Shown here: positions 1-6,273 of the stretch, piece after piece
Layout of the letters: each line of letters starts with the position of its first letter
Position numbering within the stretch: the stretch's first letter is position 1
From: Bacteroidales bacterium
Lineage (GTDB): Bacteria; Bacteroidota; Bacteroidia; Bacteroidales; UBA12077
Assembly: GCA_030635365.1 (NCBI GenBank)
Contig: DAOVYZ010000048.1
Location: forward strand, 1-11,514
DNA length: 11,514 nt
Direction: 5' to 3'
The notes under the pieces: model-generated
Told to the model about the DNA's origin: nothing
Seen by the model: only the letters and a program-made list of their open reading frames with translations
Databases searched by the model: none
Translations under genes and position numbers: made by a program

Positions 1-35
1 AATTGTGATGGAGCTTGTATCTTATAAGAAAGAAC

Positions 36-2023
36 ATGTTCGAGAATCTACATAACTTAATTTCTCAAGCAAAAATTAATATTAATAGAGGTGTAATTAT
101 TGTAATTAGTACACTTTTTGTAATAATTCCATTTGGATCTATTAATTTATTTGTAACATCCAAAATCGGTCAATTTCTTTTATTTTTATTGATAAGCAAT
201 CTAATTTTTTTTTTGTTGGATTTGTACTTATTATAAGGAAAATTAAAATCAGTTTCGAAAGCACAAGGATCGATATAATAATTCTATTTCTGATTTTATA
301 TTTTGCAATTCACCCAATATTATTTAAAAATATTTCTCTTTTCAATCCAATTGTTATTTATGAATTATTGGGATTTGTGGTTTTGTATTTATTTATTAAA
401 CAAATAAAAAGGAACAACTTAATTTTACTCTTTACAATTGGAATTTCTGGTCTGGTGCAATCAATCTATGCTATTTTGCAGATATCAGATGTATTACAAT
501 CTAATCATGAGTATTTTAATATAACTGGCAGTTTTAATAATCCTGGACCTCTTGCAGGGTATTTGGCATCTGTATTACCTATTTCAATCGTTTTTCTTTG
601 GCATACACTATGTAATAAAAAATATTCTTCAACGCACATTTGTTCTATTATTACCCCCAAGCATTTTCTCGAAAACAAAATCCATTTAAATAAATGGGTT
701 ACAATATTTGTAGCATTGTTCTCGGTAGTGTCAATATTATTTATAATAATAGTTTCAATGTCACGTGCGGCATTGTTGGCTATAATTCCATCTATGCTAT
801 ATCTGGTTTTTCAGTTTTACAAACGAGCACTTGATGAAAAGAAACAGCATTGGAAAACAAAAATTAGAAAAACAAATTTTAAAACTAAAGGGTTTCAATT
901 TTTGTTTTCAATTTTAGCAATAGTTATAATTTCTCTAACCTCAGTTGGATTGTACCGAATGAAAAAAGATTCAGCCGATGGACGACGGCTAATCTGGAAC
1001 GTAACTTCTAAAATGATACAAGATAAGCCATTGTTTGGCCATGGAACAAATGGATTTCAAGCCAATTATATGGAATATCAAGCTGACTTTTTTGCAACAA
1101 ATCCGAATTCTAATTTTGCATCATTGGCTGACAATAATACATATGCATTTAATGAATTTTTTAGAATATCATCAGAATATGGGGTGGTTGGACTGATTAC
1201 TGTATTTGTCATACTGTATCTACTTCTTTTCAGTAAACAAAAAATAAATTTGACCGGAAACGAGATTATGTTGTTGATTTCAGCTAAAGCTGGTCTAATT
1301 TCAATCTTGGTTTTTGGCCTTTTTTCATATCCCCTTGAAATATTGCCCATAAAATTAAATCTGGTACTATTTATGGCGATAATTACCTCTTTTCAAGAAC
1401 CTATTTTTAAATTTCAGCAAAATAATTTCAATTTTAATACTTGGGGGAGGAGAGTTATTGGAATTATTTTAGTAGGATTGTCCATATTGTTACTATCCAA
1501 TATTTCAGATATATACAAGGCACAAAGAAGTTGGAAGCTTGGTTATACTACTTTTAGATTAGGTGCTTATAAACATAGCTTGAAATATTATGAAGATGCA
1601 TTATCTGTTCTAAATAATAATGGTGAATTTTTAATTCAATATGCTAAAGCATTGTCGCTAAGTGGAGAGGACAAAAAATCAATAACACAACTTGAACAAG
1701 CAAAAAAATATCTGCCAAATTCTATAGTTTATACCACTCTGGGTGATAGTTATAAAAATCTTGGTGAATTCGATTTGGCAATGGAATCATATTCAAAAGC
1801 CGCTTTGATGGTTCCAAATCGATTCTATCCAAAATATTTATTGGCAAAACTCTACTCTGAGAATGGCTACAATGAAGAGGCTTTTGAGACTGCCAAGGAA
1901 CTCTTAGCAAAAAAGGTGAAGATTGAATCAATGGCAATTATTGAGATGAAAGAGGAAATGAAAAAAATAATTGAAATATCAAAACTTAAGGAGAAAGAAA
2001 ACAATTTTAAAAAGTATAAATGA
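36..2023 (+). CDS. O-antigen ligase/polymerase-like membrane protein with C-terminal TPR domain, frameshifted
   Basis: The protein resembles the Wzy_C/WaaL superfamily: polytopic inner-membrane enzymes that join or polymerise glycans at the periplasmic face. The start ATG at 36 follows a purine-rich AAGAAAGA. The first part, read from 36, ends at a TAA at 234-236. The rest, open to TGA 2021-2023, lies in the -1 frame, which is open from 146 onward. Adding one T to the T10 run at 205-214 joins them into a continuous 662-residue protein reading NLIFFFVGFVLIIRK across the junction. Family-like motifs are GSFNNPGPLAGYLA (about 529-570), GRRLIWN (about 979-1000), GHGTNGFQANYMEYQ (about 1039-1080) and AFNEFFRISSEYG (about 1144-1182). 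I see Tyr just before AFNEF, where I recall many relatives having His. Several TPR-type helical pairs cover about 1529-1910 (for example YTTLGDSYKNLGEFDLAMES). The substrate is unknown. The family call is fairly sure; enzymatic activity is not. Confidence 0.85.
205..214 (+). repeat. T10 homopolymer at the frameshift in the ligase-like gene
   Basis: Ten consecutive T residues sit exactly where the reading frame of the ligase-like gene changes. With 11 T (or 8) the upstream and downstream frames fuse without any stop codon. As written, translation ends 20 bases later at TAA 234-236. A ribosome slipping -1 on the U-run, or RNA polymerase adding one U, would also restore the frame. Confidence 0.85.
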
Positions 2024-3555
2024 AAAGCAGAACATTACTTCTTGTAGTTAGCCTTGTTGTTATTGTTGCATTAGTATTATTTGGGAAGGAATTGCTGATT
2101 AATAATCCAAAGCACTTAAAAATGGCTCTACACCAGGCAGGGGCAAATCGTAGTGAATTGGAAAAAGTTTTAATTCATTATAAAAACAATGATATAGATG
2201 AAGATAAATTTAAAGCTGCCCAATACTTAATTGCCAATAGTTCTATTTATTCATCGCAAAGAACTGAGTTAAAAAATAAATCCAACGAGCCTGTTGTTTT
2301 TAATCCAATGGCGTACCCATCTGTACGTTCAACAAGAGAAGCCAGGGATTCTGTCTTTGGAATCTCTCATATTAATCACCAAACTTTGTATGATGTCAAA
2401 AACCTAAAATCTAAATATTTAATTAATCACATCGACTTCATAATCAAAGTTTGGAGAAATAGCCCATGGAAAGAAAATGTTGATTTTGATCAGTTTTGTA
2501 AATATATTCTTCCTTATCGGGTAGTTGATGAACCTATTTCTTCCTGGGCTGAAATCTTAAATGAAAAATATAGTCACATTTTGGATACGTTATCGAGTAA
2601 ATCTATTTTAGAAGCATGTAAAGCTGTTAATGCTCAGTTGGCAAATGATATTTTTTTTGATGATCGTTGGTATTTGGGTGGTGTTGGTACACAAACAGTT
2701 CCTGAAATGATAAAGTCTGGAAGTGGGAATTGTGATGATTTAACAGTTTATGGTGCATCTGTTATGCGTTCTCTTGGTATCCCGGTTGCAATTGATTTTG
2801 ATGTTCATGGTAGATACAATTTCGGGCATAGCTGGTGTGTTATTTTCGATGAAAATGGAAAATCATGGAGCTTTGGCCCTGGAGAACAACAACCCGGAGA
2901 GCATCACCAAACTTTTGAAGAACATAGATGGAGACGGTTGACAAGAGTGTTTAGACGGAATTTTGGTATAACTACCGATCAATTGCATCCAGAAGCAAAG
3001 GACTTAAATACAATTCCTCCGTTTTTTCGAACAAAAAATATTGAAGATGTTACGACAGAGTATATAAAAACATTTGATGTAGAATATAAGGTGCAAAAAC
3101 TTCCAATAAAAAAAGACTATCTGTATTTATGCATCTATAACAATCAAACATGGAGACCGATTCAATGGGGTAAATTAAAACAAAACACAGTAGTTTTTCC
3201 AAATATGGGTGCAGATATAATGTATATCGTCGGATATTATCACAACAATCGAATTTATCCGATTTCAGAACCATTTATTTTGGAAATAGATGGGAATAAA
3301 AAATATATTACAGGATCTTCAACTACCCTCAATAAGAAATTTTTCATTGATAAAATTAGTGGATACGAGTATGTAAAAAAAGATAAAGACTATCAACTTC
3401 TATTCTGGAATAAAAATAAGTGGAAATTTGTTTATAAACGAAAACCTTTAAAAGATAGCCTCCTAGTGGTTGACGGCCTATATGAAAACACCTTATATCG
3501 CTTTCAGGATATTTCACGTCCATTCACAGTTAGTGATACAATTACTTTTTGGTAA
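2020..3555 (+). CDS. Membrane-anchored transglutaminase-like protein
   Basis: A 511-residue protein with an N-terminal hydrophobic anchor (about residues 5-22) and no lipobox cysteine, so probably tethered to the inner membrane and facing the periplasm. Residues about 28-75 form a helical segment (HLKMALHQAGANRSELEKVL) that I associate with Bacteroidetes transglutaminase-like proteins. The transglutaminase/papain-like core covers about 200-300: GNCDDLT gives the candidate nucleophile Cys238, and GHSWCVIF gives His270 with Trp272. The usual W..xDP acid position reads WSFGPGE, so the third catalytic residue is not obvious. A C-terminal beta-rich region (about 345-510) contains WRPIQWG and VVFPNMGADIMYIVGYY. 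The ATG overlaps the stop of the ligase-like gene (ATGA), which points to translational coupling. Members of this superfamily may be proteases, amidases or cross-linkers; the reaction here is unknown. Confidence 0.85.
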   Translation: MKSRTLLLVVSLVVIVALVLFGKELLINNPKHLKMALHQAGANRSELEKVLIHYKNNDIDEDKFKAAQYLIANSSIYSSQRTELKNKSNEPVVFNPMAYPSVRSTREARDSVFGISHINHQTLYDVKNLKSKYLINHIDFIIKVWRNSPWKENVDFDQFCKYILPYRVVDEPISSWAEILNEKYSHILDTLSSKSILEACKAVNAQLANDIFFDDRWYLGGVGTQTVPEMIKSGSGNCDDLTVYGASVMRSLGIPVAIDFDVHGRYNFGHSWCVIFDENGKSWSFGPGEQQPGEHHQTFEEHRWRRLTRVFRRNFGITTDQLHPEAKDLNTIPPFFRTKNIEDVTTEYIKTFDVEYKVQKLPIKKDYLYLCIYNNQTWRPIQWGKLKQNTVVFPNMGADIMYIVGYYHNNRIYPISEPFILEIDGNKKYITGSSTTLNKKFFIDKISGYEYVKKDKDYQLLFWNKNKWKFVYKRKPLKDSLLVVDGLYENTLYRFQDISRPFTVSDTITFW

Positions 3556-3563
3556 AATGTTTA

Positions 3564-3791
3564 ATGTGCTCCATTTGTTTAACCGGTAACTGGACTTGCA
3601 ATGACATAAACAGCAAAGAATTTATTAAAGCACTTGAAAACAAAGTTTTGATATATATCCAGGAAACCAATACTTATGGGAAAACAAAGAGTAGTTACCA
3701 CAATGGAGAATCATGTTACGAAATCAATAATTTTAAAATTAAGTACTATTACCCTGTTCCTTCTACTATTAGTTTATTAATCCACAAATAG
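3564..3791 (+). CDS. Possible small hypothetical protein, 75 residues
   Basis: An open frame starting with MCSICLTGNWTCND just after the transglutaminase-like gene and ending at TAG 3789-3791. An alternative TTG start at 3549 would overlap the previous stop. It has four cysteines (three in the first 15 residues, one near residue 54), no clear signal peptide and no recognised domain. The second half (NNFKIKYYYPVP) looks protein-like, but the length is within what AT-rich noncoding DNA can give. It could be a real small gene of the same operon, a decayed gene end, or a chance ORF. I do not recognise it. Confidence 0.3.
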   Translation: MCSICLTGNWTCNDINSKEFIKALENKVLIYIQETNTYGKTKSSYHNGESCYEINNFKIKYYYPVPSTISLLIHK

Positions 3792-3930
3792 GTGTATCAT
3801 TTTTTGAACATGTCCTAAAACACATTAAGTAGATATGCTACTTATATAAATAATATCTATATTCGCCTTAAACCAATCTAAATCATAATGAAATTCTTAA
3901 CCGAACTTTTGCAAAAGACAATCAACAACT

Positions 3931-3964
3931 TTTACAATTTCTTCTACCTTATTAAATACATTTG
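3931..3964 (+). promoter_or_regulatory. Candidate Bacteroidetes-type promoter (TACATTTG -7 box)
   Basis: TACATTTG at 3957-3964 exactly fits the Bacteroidetes -7 consensus TAnnTTTG. The upstream -33 TTTG element is only approximated by TTTA at 3931-3934, about 22 bases away, so the match is half convincing. It would drive the operon starting with the NVEALA-like peptide at 4258. Confidence 0.4.
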
Positions 3965-4143
3965 TAAAAAATACATATAAAAATTAGAACAATACATAAT
4001 ATTCTATACAATAGCATAGAATAACTACTCACGTAACATTTAACACATTGGATTTTAGATGAAAAATATAAGCCAAAATAATAAAGTAGGAAATTCAGCA
4101 ACTCAAATTTCCCCACATACCTGGTTTTTAATCTTTAAAAAAA

Positions 4144-4173
4144 GGAGGTGAAATGGCAAAGAAAGCGTTTTAA
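4144..4173 (+). promoter_or_regulatory. Strong Shine-Dalgarno plus six-codon minigene (MAKKAF) in the leader
   Basis: GGAGGTG (4144-4150), preceded by A residues, is a near-perfect anti-16S match. It is followed at good spacing by ATG 4153 and then GCA AAG AAA GCG TTT TAA, ending at 4173. Strong Shine-Dalgarno sequences are rare in Bacteroidota, and the start sites visible elsewhere in this window lack one. A 30-codon ORF (4059-4151) ends TGA within this element, one base before the minigene ATG. Possible roles are a leader peptide controlling the downstream NVEALA-like operon, a ribosome-capture or mRNA-stability element, or the decayed start of a small gene. No function is demonstrated. Confidence 0.4.
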
Positions 4174-4257
4174 CCTGATTGGTAGCCAAACCTGAAATGA
4201 AATGGGAATTAAAACAAAATGTAAAATGTTAAGTAACTAATGTAAAAAATTTACAAA

Positions 4258-4491
4258 ATGAAAAAAAAGATTTTTTTAAAAATTACGGTAGCAGCCATTT
4301 GCGTAGTAGCATTTTTTGCTAATGTATCAATTAATGAAAATAACGCTACTGAAAATGATGGTTTGTTAACCATTGGGAAAATTGCCAAAGCAGAGTGTGA
4401 CAAAGGTACTATATTAAATGGGAAGTGTAATGGTACGAATACCAGGTGTGTTATTGGTATGGAGCCATATGATTGTGACCCAAATTCTTAA
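4258..4491 (+). CDS. NVEALA-like small exported Cys-rich peptide
   Basis: A 77-residue precursor. It has a basic start (MKKKIFLK), a hydrophobic segment at about residues 9-23 (ITVAAICVVAFFANV), a polar linker rich in Asn and Glu, then TIGKIAKAE at 38-46 where NVEALA-family peptides carry their conserved NVEALA-type motif, and a short C-terminal part with four cysteines (C47, C57, C64, C73). This layout fits the Bacteroidales NVEALA family, whose function is unknown to me; the motif match here is loose. The mature part would be about 30 residues and could form two disulfides. No clear ribosome binding site is seen; TGTAAA/TTTACA sits right before the ATG. It heads the operon with the propeller lipoprotein and the CxxC lipoprotein, and a signal peptidase gene lies about 5 kb away. 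An A8 run covers codons 2-4. Confidence 0.75.
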   Translation: MKKKIFLKITVAAICVVAFFANVSINENNATENDGLLTIGKIAKAECDKGTILNGKCNGTNTRCVIGMEPYDCDPNS

Positions 4492-4533
4492 TTTAATTAC
4501 CTCCTTCAATTAAGTTGAAAAAAACATCTCATT

Positions 4534-4565
4534 AAGCCAGGTTTGTATTAACTTAGACCTGGCTT
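4534..4565 (+). terminator. Strong hairpin between peptide gene and downstream operon genes
   Basis: A perfect 9-bp stem AAGCCAGGT/ACCTGGCTT with a 14-base loop, the most GC-rich stem I noticed in the noncoding parts of the window. It is followed only by TTAATAAAG, not a full T-run, and the next gene starts 17 bases later at 4583. This suits a partial terminator or mRNA-stabilising 3' end that lets the small peptide be made in excess of the downstream proteins. Confidence 0.6.
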
Positions 4566-4582
4566 TAATAAAGTAAAAAGTT

Positions 4583-5767
4583 ATGAATTATAGGTTGTAT
4601 TTCACGTGTGCTATACTATGGATGGTGGTAGCCTGTTCCACTATTGCAGTTAAGGTGGAAAATGAAGAAAAAGGCCGGCTTCAGCCTGTTTTAAAACTAG
4701 AGGAAGAACAGGTGAAAAAGATGGTACTTGATTCTGTTTCTGCACCAAAACCACAATACACACAAATTTTTCAAGATTCACTGGGAGTTCGTTACTTTAC
4801 ATTTATAAACAGATATGATAACTCCATCTATTTTTATAATTACGAAACATTGAAATTTGCAAGAAAGATTCGTTATGAAAGACAAGGGAGTAACGGCATA
4901 CGTAAGTCTGATGGCTACTTTATTAAGAACATGGATTCTATATATGTGTATAATTTAGCTATTATCGAAATAGTACATACAAATCATAAAAGTAAAACGC
5001 TAAAGAGGATATCATTAAAAGGCAATGGAGACAAGAATACATGGTTCCAAAATTATCCACAATACTATCCGAGAACTGTTACCCCATTCATAGAAGCTGA
5101 TGGAAAACTATTGTTTACAGGTTCTTATTTTAATTCCCTCTCTGAATCGATTTTGGAGAATCTCAAGTTTAGTGCCCAAATTGATTTAAAATCAAACAAT
5201 GTTGTTTTTAATCATTTATACCCTGAGGAGTTGTATGGTTTTGGCTCCAACTGGAACGGTGGTTTGTTCACAGAAGTTTATCCTGAGCTGCATCCTGATG
5301 GAGATAAACTAATATATAGTTTCCCGGTTTCACACGATTTATACATTACTGAAATTAATTCAAATCGTTACGAAAAAGTCTATGCAGGAAGTAATTTTGC
5401 CGGAACTATTTATTCAATTAACAGGAAGCCCCAAAAGACCCCAGATGAAGTTATTTTGAGCCACTATATCAAGCATGATTTTTATTCCGCCATTAAGTAC
5501 GACAAATTCCGCAAGGTATATTATCGATTCCTGTTAAAAAAGATTCCTAATGCAACAAAACGTTCTAAATGGAAGGATAAACCCATAGCAATTATAATTA
5601 TGGATGAAGATTTCAAATACCTGGGTGAAACAGTAATTGGCAATATGAATGATTGGCACTGGGAAAATTCTTTTGTAACAAAGGAAGGCTTGAACATAGA
5701 ATATATTGAAAAAGATTTTGAAGAGGTGTACCTTACGCTAAAAATATTTACCCTTAAAGAATTATAA
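4583..5767 (+). CDS. DUF4221-like beta-propeller lipoprotein
   Basis: A 394-residue lipoprotein. The signal peptide ends in a lipobox-like VVAC, so lipidation at Cys18 is expected, placing it on the outer or inner membrane. The rest is beta-rich with repeated aromatic/hydrophobic strands (YFTFINRYDNSIYFYNYETL, IYVYNLAIIEIVHT, LYITEINSNRYEKVYAGSN). This agrees with the DUF4221/BF3164-like six-bladed propeller lipoproteins that I associate with NVEALA-type peptides in Bacteroidales. The family assignment is from memory of motifs, not a search. No catalytic residues can be named; a binding or sensing role is plausible. It lies 91 bases after the NVEALA-like peptide, across a strong hairpin, and only 2 bases before the thioredoxin-like lipoprotein, so these two are surely co-transcribed. 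Confidence 0.75.
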   Translation: MNYRLYFTCAILWMVVACSTIAVKVENEEKGRLQPVLKLEEEQVKKMVLDSVSAPKPQYTQIFQDSLGVRYFTFINRYDNSIYFYNYETLKFARKIRYERQGSNGIRKSDGYFIKNMDSIYVYNLAIIEIVHTNHKSKTLKRISLKGNGDKNTWFQNYPQYYPRTVTPFIEADGKLLFTGSYFNSLSESILENLKFSAQIDLKSNNVVFNHLYPEELYGFGSNWNGGLFTEVYPELHPDGDKLIYSFPVSHDLYITEINSNRYEKVYAGSNFAGTIYSINRKPQKTPDEVILSHYIKHDFYSAIKYDKFRKVYYRFLLKKIPNATKRSKWKDKPIAIIIMDEDFKYLGETVIGNMNDWHWENSFVTKEGLNIEYIEKDFEEVYLTLKIFTLKEL

Positions 5768-5769
5768 AA

Positions 5770-6250
5770 ATGGATTTAAACAAATTCACCTATTTCACTG
5801 TAATAATTATTCTTATTTTATCCCTTTCTGTAGCGTGCAAAAAAAATGAAAAAGATATTGAGCAAGAACACTTAAGTTCAGCTATTGACAAAATAGATGT
5901 GGATAATAATGTAAATTGGATTGTTGTATTACCAGGCTTAGGTTGCCATGGCTGCATACAAGTAGCTGAAGCGTTTATGAAGGACAACATTGAGAACAAG
6001 GAAATCCTGTTCGTACTTACAAAAATTTCTTCACTTAAAATTCTGCAACAAAAAATAGGCGTACAAGTGAAGGAGCATCCGAATGTATATATCGATCGTG
6101 AAGATATATTTGCTATCCCGACAGATAATAGTCACTACCCATGTATAATCCGATTAAAAAATAAAAAAAATTGATATGCATATGTTCCAGTCTCCGGACA
6201 ATAAACAGGCTTTTAGCAATTTAAAAGCGCAAATAACTTCGAAGTCCTAA
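5770..6250 (+). CDS. Thioredoxin-like CxxC lipoprotein, frameshifted near its C-terminus
   Basis: As written the frame stops at TGA 6172-6174 after 134 residues. The signal peptide ends SVAC, giving a lipid-anchored Cys23. The thioredoxin-like region has WIVVLPGLGCHGCIQVAEAF with a CHGC redox motif (Cys59, Cys62) at the start of a helix, and a candidate cis-proline strand HYPCIIRL, where the Cys after Pro is unusual. The fold ends abruptly at RLKNKKN. Removing one A from the A8 run at 6163-6170 opens a continuous frame to TAA 6248-6250, adding a segment that contains FQSPDNKQAFSNLKAQI. This reads as a natural end for the protein (159 residues). It probably acts on disulfides outside the cytoplasm; the four-cysteine peptide encoded upstream is an obvious candidate substrate, by inference only. 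Confidence 0.75.
6163..6170 (+). repeat. A8 homopolymer at the frameshift in the thioredoxin-like gene
   Basis: Eight A residues just before the TGA at 6172. With seven (or ten) the frame continues for 25 more codons to TAA 6248. As written the product is shortened. Confidence 0.75.
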
Positions 6251-6273
6251 ATAATGAATAGTTTTATAGAATT

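Larger units (their letters stand above)
3792..4257 (+). other. Gene-poor regulatory stretch upstream of the NVEALA-like gene
   Basis: Very AT-rich, with no long ORF on either strand. A 7-bp inverted repeat TAAGTAG/CTACTTA (3826-3844) could be a weak transcript end for the upstream operon but lacks a T-run. A promoter candidate lies near 3931-3964. A hairpin GGAAATT/AATTTCC spans 4089-4112 with a 10-base loop. A 30-codon ORF starting MKNISQNN (4059-4151) ends inside the strong Shine-Dalgarno sequence of the minigene at 4153. A short hairpin TTGG/CCAA lies near 4179-4190, and an inverted repeat TGTAAA/TTTACA (4241-4255) abuts the ATG at 4258. If the promoter is real, the NVEALA-like mRNA has a leader of nearly 290 nt. 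Confidence 0.6.

Noticed and set aside
1..55. End of an upstream gene at the left edge (frame 1 ending NCDGACIL at 27, or frame 2 ending HVREST at 55)
   Set aside because: Both tails are too short to tell which frame, if either, is coding. The Cys-containing NCDGAC tail is suggestive of another small peptide but not supportable.
1078..1350. Minus-strand ORF of 90 codons
   Set aside because: It lies opposite the well-supported ligase-like gene and has no recognisable features: a shadow frame.
4153..4173. MAKKAF as the start of a ribosomal protein gene such as rpmG
   Set aside because: The resemblance to MAKKA starts of ribosomal proteins ends at the sixth codon, and I found no continuation in the frames I read downstream.
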